A DNA stretch of 64,000 nt from Picosynechococcus sp. PCC 7117. Its GTDB lineage: Bacteria; Cyanobacteriota; Cyanobacteriia; Cyanobacteriales; MRBY01. The stretch covers positions 1,550,001 through 1,614,000 of the forward strand of contig NZ_CP016477.1 of assembly GCF_001693275.1 (NCBI RefSeq), read 5' to 3'. Within the stretch, counting starts at the first letter, position 1, and every line of letters begins with the position of its first letter. A program made the position numbers and the translations under genes. Below are positions 18,472-28,548 of the stretch, piece by piece. The notes beneath the pieces were generated by a model, which saw nothing but the letters and a program-made list of their open reading frames with translations, was not told the origin of the DNA and did not search any database.

Positions 18472-19659
18472 TTAGCAACAACTTTCAGTGCGACAACAGG
18501 CGTCGTCTTCGGTCAGTTGGGTGAGCTGGTAATCTGCGCCCTTGGTCTCCTGGGGATCACGGCGGGCCTCTGGGTGACAGTTAAATGGGGCAGCTGTTTC
18601 CAGAGGAATTGCTTGGTAGGGGGCAACGGGGATAAATTGCCCAGCATAGGGGCCATCGGGATTCGTCAGGCGCTGAAAGGTTTGATCACAAACGGCCATT
18701 CTTTCACCTCGAAAATAGGTGCGACCCGCATCATCTTGGATCTGCTTCCAGGGGCCTTTGTAAATGACGGCTTGGTGCCGTTCGCGACCAATTGCTTTTT
18801 TGCCTTTATAGGCCCGGACGGTCATAGAGCGAAATTCGATGCCATCAATGGTCTGCCAGGGTTCAGCCCCGTAATTAAGGATTTCAACGCTAGAAAAACC
18901 CGCCGCCTCAAACATTTGCAAAAATTCGGCTTCCAGAAAAGCGCCAGCAATGCAACCACTCCATAACTCTGGATCATTGAGGATTTTTTCGGTGGGTGGC
19001 TCATCACAGATGATATCCGAGATGACGGCGCGGCCCCCTTTTTTCAGAACCCGGTGGATTTCTTGGAATAGTTGTTGTTTATCACTGGGTTTGACGAGGT
19101 TTAAAACACAGTTGGAGATCACGAGGTCAATGCTCTCGTCGGCAATTAGGGGGGACTCTGCCCGGAGGCGATCGCCTTCTGTTTCATAGCGGGCAATATC
19201 TTCTAGGGTGGTAATAGGATGTGCCTGGAGCCAAGCCTGGAGCAGATCAAGGGGAAGTCTGAGGTCTTGGATTTTCCCTTTGACAAATTTGGTATTCTGG
19301 AAGCTAATTTTCGTGGCGATCGCCCCTTGATATTTGCGGGCGAGATTTAACATCACATCATTAAAATCAACGCCAATCACCTTCCCTGTCGGCCCCACTT
19401 TTTGGACCACCATGTAGCAATTTTTGCCAGCTCCACACCCCAGATCAAGGACGGTATCCCCTGGGATTGCATAGCGAGTCGGATCACCACAACCGTAATC
19501 CTTCGTCAAAATTTCATCGGGAATCACATCCAGATAATGGACATCCTGGTATTCCGTCGGGCAACAGAGACTGGGTTCGTGGGTCTGGGCTCCCGCTTGG
19601 TAGCGACTGAGAACCGCATTCTCCACATCGTAAGTCGGTGTAATACTTTGTTCGGGCAT
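18472..19659 (-). CDS. arsM: Arsenite methyltransferase ArsM
   Basis: Methylates trivalent arsenic with SAM to mono-, di- and trimethyl species. The SAM site is TVLDLGCGAGKNCYM followed by GVDFNDVML. The arsenic-binding cysteines are visible in KDYGCGDP, ISNCVLNLV and WSGCIAGAF. A cysteine-rich tail DDACCRTESCC, also seen in ArsM homologues, may bind or deliver As(III). The frame extends to an ATG at 19704, but the Met at 19659 (MPEQSITPTYD) fits the family better. First gene of arsM-arsS. No arsR or arsenite pump is next to it. Confidence 0.92.
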   Translation of the reverse strand: MPEQSITPTYDVENAVLSRYQAGAQTHEPSLCCPTEYQDVHYLDVIPDEILTKDYGCGDPTRYAIPGDTVLDLGCGAGKNCYMVVQKVGPTGKVIGVDFNDVMLNLARKYQGAIATKISFQNTKFVKGKIQDLRLPLDLLQAWLQAHPITTLEDIARYETEGDRLRAESPLIADESIDLVISNCVLNLVKPSDKQQLFQEIHRVLKKGGRAVISDIICDEPPTEKILNDPELWSGCIAGAFLEAEFLQMFEAAGFSSVEILNYGAEPWQTIDGIEFRSMTVRAYKGKKAIGRERHQAVIYKGPWKQIQDDAGRTYFRGERMAVCDQTFQRLTNPDGPYAGQFIPVAPYQAIPLETAAPFNCHPEARRDPQETKGADYQLTQLTEDDACCRTESCC

Positions 19660-19696
19660 TGGTGAGTTTCGACCCCAGATCAGCGCGTATGTGTTG

Positions 19697-19762
19697 ATCA
19701 TCATATCGATGATTTATGAAAATCACCTGAGTCAATGGCGCAAATACAGCTAAATCACCTGA
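19697..19762. promoter_or_regulatory. Palindrome and paired direct repeats between arsM and ribD
   Basis: The divergent arsM/ribD spacer contains a palindrome ATCATC-ATATC-GATGAT (19697-19713). It also contains two copies of the 11-mer AAATCACCTGA (19720-19730 and 19752-19762), 32 bases apart, close to three helical turns. Same-face repeats like this suit a cooperatively binding regulator. Which gene they serve is not decided by the sequence; arsM is the closer one. Confidence 0.45.
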
Positions 19763-19859
19763 ATTTCTCCACCATCGGTTAACCTTTGACCCTATGTTTG
19801 CCCCTCGGTTCTTGCCTACAATGGGAAAGAATTTTTAAGTTTAAATGTTGCCTTCCCCC

Positions 19860-20975
19860 ATGACCTCAAACGCTGCCCCCGTTGGAACTGACTTTGATCG
19901 TGCCATGATGCAACGCTGTATTACGTTAGCAAAGCAGGCAGCCGGAAAAACCGCCCCAAACCCAATGGTGGGCGCTGTGGTCGTTCAAGATCAAAACATT
20001 ATTGGTGAAGGATTTCATCCAGGGGCAGGTCAACCTCATGCAGAGGTGTTTGCACTCCGGGAGGCAGGGGCAGCCGCCCAAGGAGCAACGCTCTATGTCA
20101 GCCTAGAACCCTGTAATCACCACGGTAGAACGCCCCCCTGTAGTCAAGCTGTGGTCAAAGCGGGCATCTCTAAGGTCGTAGTCGGCATGGTCGATCCAAA
20201 TCCTTTAGTGGCGGGGGGCGGTTTAAAAACCCTCACGGATGCGGGCATCGAAGTCGTCACGGGTGTCGAAGAGGCTGCTTGTCGAGAGTTAAATGCAGGT
20301 TTTATTTGGCGGATGTTGCATCAGCGTCCCCTTGGTATTTTGAAATATGCCATGACCCTCGATGGAAAAATTGCCACGACCACGGGCCACAGTGCTTGGA
20401 TTACTCACCAGGAAACCCGCAACCAGGTCTATGACCTCCGTTCCCAGTGTGATGCGGTGGTTGTCGGGGGCAATACAGTACGCCTTGATAATCCCTATTT
20501 AACGACCCACGGTACCGCTGACCATAATCCTTTGCGCATTGTTGTGAGCCAAACTTTAACCCTGCCCCGCGATCGCCATTTGTGGGATGTGACCGCTGCC
20601 CCGACGGTGGTTTTGACCCAGGCCACAGCGAATCCAGAAATGCAGGCTTTCCTCCAGCAACGGCGCGTGGAAGTGGTACACCTCGATCCGGTTTCCCCTG
20701 AAGGCGTGATGCAATATCTCTATGATCGGGGTTGTTTGCAGGTGTTGTGGGAATGCGGCGGCACCCTCGCGGCGGCGGCGATCGCCTCTGGCAGTATCCA
20801 AAAGGTGATGGCTTTTATCGCCCCGAAAATTATTGGTGGCCAAGGGGCACCGACGCCCGTGGGGAATTTGGGTTTGACGCTCATGGACGAGGCGATCGCC
20901 CTCGAAAATGTCCAGCTTCAATCCATCGGCCACGATTTTCTGTTAACTGGTGATCTCCCCAATTTGAAGGAATAA
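19860..20975 (+). CDS. ribD: Bifunctional riboflavin biosynthesis protein RibD
   Basis: Catalyses deamination of the diaminohydroxyphosphoribosyl pyrimidine and then NADPH reduction of its ribose in riboflavin synthesis. The N-terminal deaminase has the zinc motif HAEVFALREAG and PCNHHGRTPPC. The reductase domain starts near residue 155 with GILKYAMTLDGKIATTTGHSAWI and has VVGGNTVRLDNP. About 371 residues from the Met at 19860 (MTSNAAPVG); an alternative start is the ATG at 19845. It is transcribed divergently from arsM and stands alone. Confidence 0.95.
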   Translation: MTSNAAPVGTDFDRAMMQRCITLAKQAAGKTAPNPMVGAVVVQDQNIIGEGFHPGAGQPHAEVFALREAGAAAQGATLYVSLEPCNHHGRTPPCSQAVVKAGISKVVVGMVDPNPLVAGGGLKTLTDAGIEVVTGVEEAACRELNAGFIWRMLHQRPLGILKYAMTLDGKIATTTGHSAWITHQETRNQVYDLRSQCDAVVVGGNTVRLDNPYLTTHGTADHNPLRIVVSQTLTLPRDRHLWDVTAAPTVVLTQATANPEMQAFLQQRRVEVVHLDPVSPEGVMQYLYDRGCLQVLWECGGTLAAAAIASGSIQKVMAFIAPKIIGGQGAPTPVGNLGLTLMDEAIALENVQLQSIGHDFLLTGDLPNLKE

Positions 20976-20991
20976 TTTGTCGCACTAGGCT

Positions 20992-21561
20992 TCAGATGAG
21001 GCGTAACCAGGAAAATAGCTCTGTGGCGGTGAGTTGCCAAGGGGCGATCGCTGGCAAAACGGGAAGCGGATCATCCTGTTCTTTAAATTCAGCAAGTTTA
21101 TCGGGGTAAAAAATGGTAACTGAGTAGTCCTCTGGGGCAATGAGCCAACCGAGTTTTGTCCCCTGTTGCAAAGAGAAAAGAATTTTTTCGATGACTCTGG
21201 GGGGATTTTGTTCTGGAGAGAGAATTTCAATCACCCAATCTGGGGCAACAGAAAACCGATTTTGGATTTCGCCATTTTCGTCTACAGGAATATTGGCCCA
21301 CTCGAACACCGCAATATCAGGTACAAGGGAGCGATCGCCGAAGGTACAACGTAATTCAGGAAAAGCATAGGCTAATTTTTCAGGCTGTCCAACGCGATTA
21401 ATTTCCGCCACTAAACGACCTTGCAATGTACTGTGCTTTCCTTGGGGCATCGGTTTTTGATGAATTTTCCCGTTGATATATTCGCTTGCTGGTTTGGTTT
21501 CAGGTAACTCCAAAAATTCAGCTAGGGAAGATTCCTGGGAAACTGCTGTGACCATCGCCAT
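20992..21561 (-). CDS. Uma2-family (DUF820) putative endonuclease
   Basis: A 189-residue member of the Uma2/DUF820 family, which has a PD-(D/E)xK nuclease-like fold and is greatly expanded in cyanobacteria. Family marks are PASEYINGKIHQKPMP, VPDIAVFEW (catalytic Asp), PDWVIEILSPEQN (E-x-x-S-P) and KLGWLIAPEDYSVTIF. The cellular role of these proteins is not established. Converges on ribD (16-base gap). Confidence 0.88.
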   Translation of the reverse strand: MAMVTAVSQESSLAEFLELPETKPASEYINGKIHQKPMPQGKHSTLQGRLVAEINRVGQPEKLAYAFPELRCTFGDRSLVPDIAVFEWANIPVDENGEIQNRFSVAPDWVIEILSPEQNPPRVIEKILFSLQQGTKLGWLIAPEDYSVTIFYPDKLAEFKEQDDPLPVLPAIAPWQLTATELFSWLRLI

Positions 21562-21654
21562 TACAACTGCTCCTGTTCACTATGAAACCATTTTAGACTT
21601 CATTCTCAGTGCGTTAGTGTCAATGGTATCGACAAAAAAGGCGATCGCCGTTTA

Positions 21655-24480
21655 TTATTTCTTCGTTAATAGCGGTTTGAGGAATTTACCTGTGTAGGAT
21701 TCTTTGACTTTAATTAAATCCTCTGGTGTACCCGTCGCAATAATCTCGCCGCCGCGATCGCCACCCTCTGGCCCCAGATCAATCAACCAATCACTACAGC
21801 GAATCACATCCAAATTATGCTCAATCACCAGCACCGAATTTCCTTTATCCACCAGCCGTTGCAACACATTTAACAGGTGATGCACATCGTAAAACGATAA
21901 ACCCGTCGTCGGTTCATCAATTAGATAAAGGGTTTTACCCGTTGCCCGCCGCGACAATTCTGAAGCCAGTTTCACCCGTTGTGCTTCTCCACCGGAGAGG
22001 GTCGGTGCTGGTTGTCCCAAACGAATATAACCCAAACCCACATCCACCAAAGTTTGCAAGCGATTTGCCGCCGTCGTAATGTTTTCAAAAACTTCCAAGG
22101 CTTCCTCCACCGTCATATTCAACACATCCGAAATGGAATAGCCCTTAAATTTCACCTGAAGCGTTTCACGGTTATAGCGTGCCCCCTTGCACACCTCACA
22201 TTGCACATAGACATCCGGCAAGAAATTCATCTCAATCACATTCACCCCTTGACCACCACAAGCCTCACACCGTCCCCCTTTCACGTTGAACGAAAACCGA
22301 CCTTTTTTATACCCTCTCGTTTTCGCCTCTACCGTCTCCGCAAATAAATTCCGAATCGGGTCGAAAATACCCGTGTAGGTCGCTGGATTGGAACGGGGGG
22401 TTCTGCCGATGGGAGATTGGTCAATGACGATCACCTTATCGATGGATTTTAAGCCTTTGACATCGCCCAACTCCTTCGGAAAAGGTACATTTCGATTCAA
22501 GCTATGTTGTAACGCTGGATAGAGCAGTTCATTCATCAGGGTCGATTTACCGGAACCGGAAACCCCCGTCACTGACACCAATTTGCCGAGGGGAATTTCT
22601 ACGGTGATATTTTTGAGATTATTTTTCGTGCAATTTTCGAGGCGTAATCTGCCGCCGTTGCCTTCCCGTCGCTCTGGGGGCGTGGCGATTGCCCGTCTGC
22701 CGGACAGATAAGCGCTGGTGAGGGATTTTTTGTTCTTCAGAAACTTGTCAAAGCTGCCCTGAAAGATGATTTCGCCGCCATGGACACCCGCTTTTGGCCC
22801 AATATCAACGATGTGATCGGCGGTGCGGATCGTGTCCTCGTCATGTTCGACCACAATTAAAGTATTGCCGAGATCCCGCAATTTTTTGAGGGTTTGTAAC
22901 AGTCGCTCATTGTCCCGCTGGTGCAGGCCGATACTGGGTTCGTCGAGTACATACAACACCCCCGTTAGCCCTGCGCCGATCTGGGTGGCAAGGCGGATGC
23001 GCTGGGCTTCACCACCGGAGAGGGTCATCGCCGCCCGATCAAGGGTGAGGTAATCTAAACCAACATCCAGCAGGAATTGTAACCGTGCCCGAATTTCCTT
23101 TAGGGCTAATTCCCCGATCAATTTTTGGCGATCGCTTAACTGTAAATTTTCGACCCGTTCGAGACAGTCCCGAATGGCAACGCTGGTCAATTCGTCGATA
23201 TTGTATTGTCCTAAACGGACAGATAATGCTTCTGGTTTAAGGCGTTTTCCGTGGCAAACTTCACAGGGTTGATTAATTAAATATTTTTCCAATTTATCTT
23301 TGATCGCATCGGAATTTGTATCTTCATAATTGCGTTCTAATAGTTTTAAAATTCCCGAATAATGACGATAGTAACCTTTGCCGCCCCCATAGCGGGATTC
23401 CTCCTCAAACCAAATCGGTTCTTCGGTGCCATGTAGCAAAATTTCTTGGTGTTCTTTTTTTAGTTTTTCCCAAGGCGTTTGGATCTCAAAACCGAAGTTT
23501 TGCCCAAGGTTATACAGCAACGATAAATAATAGGTATTTTCCTTTTCCGACCAAGGGGCGATCGCCGCATAGAGGGGTTGTTTTGGGTCAGGAATGACGA
23601 GATCAGGAGAAAAACGGCGATGACTGCCTAACCCATGGCAAGCGGGACAAGCGCCATAGGGGGAGTTGAAAGAAAACAAACGGGGGGATAACTCTTCCAT
23701 TACTGCGCCATGTTCAGGGCAAGCAAAATTTTCGGAAAAAATAATCTGTTCACCTGTCTCGATTAAATCAACAATTGCTGTTCCTTCGGAGTGTTTTAAA
23801 CAGGTACTCAAAGAGTCCACTAAACGCTCCTGAATCCCCTCTTTTTTCACCAGACGATCCACCACAATTTCAATGGTATGGTAGTGATTTTTATTGAGAG
23901 AAATATTGTCACTGAGTTCGCGGGTTTCGCCATTAATTCTCACCCTTGCAAACCCTTCGGCGGCAATACTAGAAAGGGTCTTTTTATGGGTTCCCTTTTG
24001 GTGGCGCACAATCGGTGCAAGCAATTGAAATTTCGTTCGATCCGGCAATGTCAACACCCGATCACACATCTCATCGATGGTCTGAGGCGCAATCGGGCGA
24101 TCGCAGTGGGGACAGTGGGGTTCACCCGCCCGCCCGAAGAGTAACCGCAGATAATCGGCAATTTCCGTGACCGTGCCGACGGTGGAGCGGGGGTTATGGG
24201 AGGTGGATTTTTGGTCAATGGAGATCGCCGGACTTAAACCTTCAATCGCGTCCACATCGGGCTTGTCCAACTGCCCCAAAAACTGCCGGGCGTAAGCACT
24301 AAGGGATTCCACATAACGGCGCTGTCCCTCCGCAAAAATCGTGTCAAACGCCAAGGATGATTTTCCCGAACCCGACACCCCCGTAAACACAATCAACTGG
24401 TTACGCGGCAAATCGAGATCCACATTTTTTAGGTTGTGCTGTCTTGCGCCACGGATGCGGATTTGGTCGGATTTGCTCAT
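21655..24480 (-). CDS. uvrA: Excinuclease ABC subunit UvrA
   Basis: DNA-damage recognition ATPase of nucleotide excision repair. The first ATPase has Walker [14 protein letters not shown], zinc-binding CPHCD, and signature [13 protein letters not shown] with [13 protein letters not shown]. The second ATPase has [13 protein letters not shown], a zinc finger CEACGGQG...[10 protein letters not shown], and [13 protein letters not shown] with [13 protein letters not shown]. The frame extends to 24519, but the Met at 24480 ([19 protein letters not shown]) is the family start, giving 941 residues. Complete, no defects seen. Confidence 0.98.
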   Translation of the reverse strand: MSKSDQIRIRGARQHNLKNVDLDLPRNQLIVFTGVSGSGKSSLAFDTIFAEGQRRYVESLSAYARQFLGQLDKPDVDAIEGLSPAISIDQKSTSHNPRSTVGTVTEIADYLRLLFGRAGEPHCPHCDRPIAPQTIDEMCDRVLTLPDRTKFQLLAPIVRHQKGTHKKTLSSIAAEGFARVRINGETRELSDNISLNKNHYHTIEIVVDRLVKKEGIQERLVDSLSTCLKHSEGTAIVDLIETGEQIIFSENFACPEHGAVMEELSPRLFSFNSPYGACPACHGLGSHRRFSPDLVIPDPKQPLYAAIAPWSEKENTYYLSLLYNLGQNFGFEIQTPWEKLKKEHQEILLHGTEEPIWFEEESRYGGGKGYYRHYSGILKLLERNYEDTNSDAIKDKLEKYLINQPCEVCHGKRLKPEALSVRLGQYNIDELTSVAIRDCLERVENLQLSDRQKLIGELALKEIRARLQFLLDVGLDYLTLDRAAMTLSGGEAQRIRLATQIGAGLTGVLYVLDEPSIGLHQRDNERLLQTLKKLRDLGNTLIVVEHDEDTIRTADHIVDIGPKAGVHGGEIIFQGSFDKFLKNKKSLTSAYLSGRRAIATPPERREGNGGRLRLENCTKNNLKNITVEIPLGKLVSVTGVSGSGKSTLMNELLYPALQHSLNRNVPFPKELGDVKGLKSIDKVIVIDQSPIGRTPRSNPATYTGIFDPIRNLFAETVEAKTRGYKKGRFSFNVKGGRCEACGGQGVNVIEMNFLPDVYVQCEVCKGARYNRETLQVKFKGYSISDVLNMTVEEALEVFENITTAANRLQTLVDVGLGYIRLGQPAPTLSGGEAQRVKLASELSRRATGKTLYLIDEPTTGLSFYDVHHLLNVLQRLVDKGNSVLVIEHNLDVIRCSDWLIDLGPEGGDRGGEIIATGTPEDLIKVKESYTGKFLKPLLTKK

Positions 24481-24602
24481 GGGGGGCGATCGCCAATTTC
24501 GAGAAAAGTGCCTAAACATTATAAATAGACCTGTCGAGAATTTCAGAACCCTTTCCAGGCCAGATCCTCAGCGGCAAAACCACAGTTGGGTTTTAAATGA
24601 GT

Positions 24603-24635
24603 CAAAAAGAAAACCACAGCCCGATGCCGTGGTTT
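24603..24635 (-). terminator. Rho-independent terminator after the fasciclin gene
   Basis: Read on the minus strand, AAACCAC-GGC is paired with GC-TGTGGTTT around a short ATCGG loop and followed by TTTCTTTTT (plus-strand 24604-24635). It lies about 50 bases beyond the fasciclin stop and before uvrA, so it separates those two transcripts. Confidence 0.8.
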
Positions 24636-24685
24636 CACAGATAACCTAAATAGTTGTGGCGTTAAATCCCTTTGCTGAGATCAAC

Positions 24686-25291
24686 CTAGAGATTCTCGCT
24701 AGTTTCACTAGATGTTTCCAATTCTGCCATTAATGCAGGGGGCACAATCACGGTATCGATCACATGGACAACGCCATTGCTAGCTTCGATATCTGCCATA
24801 ACAACATTTGCATTGTTGACTTTCACGCCATCATCGAGGGAGATCACCACATCACTACCTTCAACGGTGGTGACAGCCCCAGCACTGAGATCAGTGGACA
24901 TGACATTACCGCTGACCACGTGGTAGGTCAAAATTTGAGTGAGGATTTCCTTATTTTCAGGGAGTAAAAGGCTTTCGAGCACGCCATCGGGCAGGGCTGC
25001 AAAAGCATCATTGGTGGGAGCAAAAACAGTAAAAGGGCCTTCGCCAGCAAGGGTCTCGGCGAGGTCAGCCGCAGAAACTGCCGCCACAAGGGTCGAAAAA
25101 GCATCGTTGCTAGCAGCAATGTCCACAATGGTCGGTGCTGTCATTGCCGCTGCGGGTGCAGGCGCTTCGGCTTCGGTCATGGGCTTGGTTTTGTCTCCGT
25201 AGCTGCCATAGTCCCCTGCTTGGGCAACGGTACTAAAGCCAAGGGTGCTACCAAGGGCTAGACTGAGGGCGAGGGTTTTTGTAAAACGCAT
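24686..25291 (-). CDS. Secreted fasciclin (FAS1) domain protein
   Basis: A secreted or surface protein of about 201 residues. From the Met at 25291 there is a signal peptide ([20 protein letters not shown], cleaved near AQA-GD), an Ala/Pro linker ([15 protein letters not shown]), and one FAS1 domain. The domain has its two conserved blocks, [15 protein letters not shown] and [14 protein letters not shown], with TYHVV between. FAS1 domains mediate adhesion. The frame extends to 25354, but those residues are not family-like. Single-gene unit with its own terminator. Confidence 0.93.
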   Translation of the reverse strand: MRFTKTLALSLALGSTLGFSTVAQAGDYGSYGDKTKPMTEAEAPAPAAAMTAPTIVDIAASNDAFSTLVAAVSAADLAETLAGEGPFTVFAPTNDAFAALPDGVLESLLLPENKEILTQILTYHVVSGNVMSTDLSAGAVTTVEGSDVVISLDDGVKVNNANVVMADIEASNGVVHVIDTVIVPPALMAELETSSETSENL

Positions 25292-25531
25292 AGATACTTC
25301 CTGTCTGTGAGCGAACAATAAAGTTGTTTCTTTTCGTAGTGTTTTGTAAAGCAAACTTTACAATCCTCCTCACTGTAGCAAGTATTTTTCGTTTTGGCAG
25401 GAATTGTCTGGAAAGGTCTATTTATCGGGAAATGGCGGAACTTTCTGGGGGAAACGACAGTCTAAGAACAGCTATTTTTGAAATTTGTTGGCGATACCAC
25501 AGGCCACAAAGCTTAGAGCAGACTTGACTTT

Positions 25532-25882
25532 TTAAGAAAGAACACGCAGGGGATAAATCGTCCACATTTGTCCCGTAACCGTGGGGAGATGAATTTTAAA
25601 ATTACGGCCAGCGGTTGCCAGTTTGGTCACAACTGCAAACAAATCGTTCACAAAGGGAGAGACATGGCGGAGGCGATCGCAACCACTTTGTACCAACTTT
25701 AAACACCAGTGGCGCAGCATATCATACAAAACTTCGAGGCCAATGTAGATGGCGACTTGCTGGAGTTGACTAAGGTTGAGGGTCAGGGGCGAAAGGCAAT
25801 AAAGCCAGCATAAGAAACCAAAGATTGCGAAGGTAAGGGCGAGTTTGAGGGAGTGGTGACGGAGAAAAGTAGTGATAATCAT
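25532..25882 (-). CDS. Small hypothetical protein, possible membrane anchor
   Basis: A 116-residue frame that I do not recognise. It has one clear hydrophobic segment (LALTFAIFGFLCWLYCLSPLTLNL, about residues 12-35) and then an amphipathic region with cysteines. No good Shine-Dalgarno precedes the ATG. Composition resembles the neighbours but there is no family support, so it may be spurious. Confidence 0.4.
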   Translation of the reverse strand: MIITTFLRHHSLKLALTFAIFGFLCWLYCLSPLTLNLSQLQQVAIYIGLEVLYDMLRHWCLKLVQSGCDRLRHVSPFVNDLFAVVTKLATAGRNFKIHLPTVTGQMWTIYPLRVLS

Positions 25883-26078
25883 CGGACTGGCCTGCTCTGT
25901 TGTGGTACTGCTTGATAGTTGCCACGTCCCAGAACAGATGCAGTATTTTATTTATCTACTCACCGCAAAAGCCCCCTAACAGATTAGCCATGTTAGGGAG
26001 AAGATTGTGCTGGCAGGTTTTGACCAAGGCAATGATGTGCTTTGTTCCATCACACCACCACCTTGGCGATCGCCTTTT

Positions 26079-26558
26079 TTAAAAAGAGAAGAGAGAGCTC
26101 TGGTTTTGGAAACTGTTCTGGAAGCTGCTGTTGCTAACGTTGTTGCCGAAACCAATTCCCGCACCTGTTTGGCTTGCACCCACCTGGGCAACACTGGCAT
26201 TATTGCCAAACCCAAAGGCATCGGATTGGAGCTGGGTGCTGGATTGACCGAGGTTGTTATTGACATTGTTGAAAAAGCCATCAGCCACGGCAGTCTGGGA
26301 ACCGACAATCGTTGACTGGGAACCGTTGTTACCACCACTAAAGAAACCGCTTTGGTTTTGGAAATTCGATTGGCCCATGGTGTTAGAAGTAGAGTTGCCG
26401 ACGCCAACAGCGGCACTGGTCTGTTCAGAAATCATTGTGCTGCTAGAAACATTATCGGCTTTAGCGGGTTGAGCGATACTTAGGACACCGAGGGCAAGGA
26501 AAGCACCAGCGGCAGCAAGTTTGAGGGACTGGGGGCGGGAGAAAGCGAAAGTAGTCAT
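26079..26558 (-). CDS. Secreted Asn/Gln/Ser/Gly-rich repeat protein
   Basis: 159 residues with a clean signal peptide (LKLAAAGAFLALGVLSIAQPAKA-DN). The mature part is low-complexity, with recurring FQNQS and GFGNN motifs: SNFQNQSGFF, SSFQNSFQNQSSLF, AFGFGNN, GIGFGNNVSN. It ends in SLFSF, with a terminal aromatic as in some outer-membrane or secreted fibre proteins. The composition is like functional-amyloid or curlin-type subunits, but no curlin consensus is proven. No export partner is nearby. Function unknown. Confidence 0.8.
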   Translation of the reverse strand: MTTFAFSRPQSLKLAAAGAFLALGVLSIAQPAKADNVSSSTMISEQTSAAVGVGNSTSNTMGQSNFQNQSGFFSGGNNGSQSTIVGSQTAVADGFFNNVNNNLGQSSTQLQSDAFGFGNNASVAQVGASQTGAGIGFGNNVSNSSFQNSFQNQSSLFSF

Positions 26559-26670
26559 GGGTCAGTTACCTGTTGATTGATTGTTGTGTGTTGCCAGGTG
26601 ATAGTGACCGAAAATTTTGCTTATGCAGTTTTTGAGCGCAACTTTTTTGAAAATTCTTCACCATCAAGGG

Positions 26671-27858
26671 TTACAGCGTTCTTGGTAAAAGCTGGCCATC
26701 TGCTTGAATCGTTAAAGGCGTCTCCGGAAAATCCCGCTGGGTCAACTGTTGCATTCGCTTAATCGCTGTCCCCGTGGCATCGTAAAACGGAAATCCCTGA
26801 CCGTTGAGGCGCACAGGATGAAGTTTCCCCTTTAGAAAACGCCCCTCACTACTCATCGAAACCTCTAAAATGACGCTTTCGGCGAGGGTACTGGCCACTG
26901 ACAGAGCACCATCGGCGACAAAATTACCGAGGGAATAGGCGATCAAACGACCCTGGTAAAGTTCTACTGCCCGGAGCACATGGGGGCCATGGCCAACAAT
27001 TAAATCTGCTCCGGCATCAATCAGAGTCCTGGAAAATTTGTGGAGGTCGCCACGGTTTTCCCCAAACAACCATTCCGTACCAGGCCGGACGCGATTTGCC
27101 CCCGTACCTTCGGCACCAGCATGGACAGAGATAACGATAATATCGGCTTTGGCATCGGCTTCCTTGACTAGAGCGACAGCAGCATCTAGGCCTTGAACCG
27201 TATTGTGATATTGGTAAGTGCTAAAACCGATGAGGGCGACGGTGAGGTCTTTGTGTTGGTGGTAATGGATTTGGTTTTTAACGCCAATGGGGGCAATGCC
27301 AGTGTCTGTAAGAGTCGTTTGGGTATCTTGAAAGCCTGTTTGTCCGTAGTCGAAGGTGTGGTTATTTGCAATACTGAGGGCTTGGAACCCTGCATCCTTG
27401 AGGAGATTGGCGTAGCTAGGGGCCGTCCGAAAAGCAAAGACATTGGGGCGACTGATATCTTTTGCGGCGTAGGGATGATTGGTAAGGGTGGTTTCTAGGT
27501 TGCCGATAAGGAGGTCGCTCCAACCGAGCTGGCCTTCGACCCCGGCAAACATTTGCATTTTCTGTTCGACTTGGGGCGTTTTCGAGTAGCGAGTCCCTGG
27601 GGCCATATCCCCAACGGCCTTGAGGGTGACGACGGTCGTTTTTGTTTGGGGGACGGGGGCGATCGCCTTGGCCGCATCAGTGGCAATTGTGGCGAGGGTG
27701 CTGTTGCTAATGGCGACGGAAGTGCTGATAAAAGAGACTTGTTGGCGTTGATAATGCCTAAATCCGAGGATGCCAAGGGAAGTGATAATTGTTAGGCTAC
27801 CTAAACCCCAGGGCAACCAACGGCGCAGGGAAACAGTAGACAAAGGAAACTGTGCCAT
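26671..27858 (-). CDS. CapA-family metallophosphatase-like protein
   Basis: A 395-residue protein with an N-terminal anchor or signal helix (WLPWGLGSLTIITSLGILGF) and a CapA/PgsA-like calcineurin-fold domain. Visible metal and active-site motifs are LKAVGDMAPGTRY, LIGNLETTLT, LSIANNHTFDYG, VISVHAGAEG and VGHGPHVLRAVELYQGRLIAYSLGNFV. The family is named from poly-gamma-glutamate synthesis, but most members stand alone, as here, and their substrate is unknown. It acts outside the inner membrane. It ends in the canonical C-terminus without truncation. Confidence 0.9.
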   Translation of the reverse strand: MAQFPLSTVSLRRWLPWGLGSLTIITSLGILGFRHYQRQQVSFISTSVAISNSTLATIATDAAKAIAPVPQTKTTVVTLKAVGDMAPGTRYSKTPQVEQKMQMFAGVEGQLGWSDLLIGNLETTLTNHPYAAKDISRPNVFAFRTAPSYANLLKDAGFQALSIANNHTFDYGQTGFQDTQTTLTDTGIAPIGVKNQIHYHQHKDLTVALIGFSTYQYHNTVQGLDAAVALVKEADAKADIIVISVHAGAEGTGANRVRPGTEWLFGENRGDLHKFSRTLIDAGADLIVGHGPHVLRAVELYQGRLIAYSLGNFVADGALSVASTLAESVILEVSMSSEGRFLKGKLHPVRLNGQGFPFYDATGTAIKRMQQLTQRDFPETPLTIQADGQLLPRTL

Positions 27859-28015
27859 AGCAACGGACGCAAAAGTACCGCTTTATCGTACTGGATTTTT
27901 GGTGCTTCGATGTTTAGGAGACACAGAAAATAAATCACCGGTGGCGATCGCCTTTTTTTTGCCCTGATTCTTAACTCTTATTATTGGCGAACTTTTAGGG
28001 CCGTTAAAAGTTTAT

Positions 28016-28483
28016 TTACCAGCGGGTGTCGAGGTAGATATTTTGGTCGTTGTGGTAGGTGGGCCGTTGCCAGGGGTTGCGCTGCCAATAGGTGCTGAAT
28101 TGGGGTGATGAACTAGGCTCTTTTTTCCAAGGCTGTTGCCAATAGGGTTCATATTGCCAAGGGCGACTTTTCTTGCTTTTGAAAGTATTACTAAAAGAAT
28201 AAGTATGGTGGCTAGTCGGCCGTCGGTAGTGGGCTGGTTTCCAGGGGCGATCGCCTGGTCGTCGATAGGCGCTAGACCCAGGGTAGCTATGGTAATAGGG
28301 CGAGCGGGAGTAGTAGGAATTGCCGTTGATAAAGGTATTGGGGCCAAAGGTCTGGATACTGTATTGATTGCCTCGACCATCTTGGCAGGTGGTATAAAAA
28401 TCGCTAATCCGAAGACAGGTTCCCTGGGCCGCGACGGGGATCGCCAGACAGGAAATCCCCAGGGCCAAAATTAAAGCTTTCAT
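28016..28483 (-). CDS. Small secreted Tyr/Arg/Pro-rich protein
   Basis: 155 residues with a signal peptide (MKALILALGISCLAIPVAAQG). A short ordered part carries two cysteines (GTCLRISDFYTTCQDGRGNQYSIQTFGP). The tail is rich in Tyr, Trp, Arg, His and Pro (SYYSRSPYYHSYPGSSAYRR, then WQYEPYWQQPWKKEP). No family is recognised. The disulfide-closed head and basic aromatic tail suggest a cell-wall or polysaccharide contact role, which is inference. Confidence 0.75.
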   Translation of the reverse strand: MKALILALGISCLAIPVAAQGTCLRISDFYTTCQDGRGNQYSIQTFGPNTFINGNSYYSRSPYYHSYPGSSAYRRPGDRPWKPAHYRRPTSHHTYSFSNTFKSKKSRPWQYEPYWQQPWKKEPSSSPQFSTYWQRNPWQRPTYHNDQNIYLDTRW

Positions 28484-28548
28484 TGGGTTGATGCAGAGCG
28501 CTGAAACTTGCCTTCAGTATAGCCAACGGAATTTGAATTTCTTGGTGC

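Noticed and set aside
26067-26082. HIP1 palindrome GGCGATCGCC followed by a T-run, also at 27942-27959 and 63279-63293, as terminators
   Set aside because: At 26067 and 27942 the T-run is on the strand opposite to the genes, so these would not end the local transcripts. HIP1 sites are so frequent that some will precede T-runs by chance.
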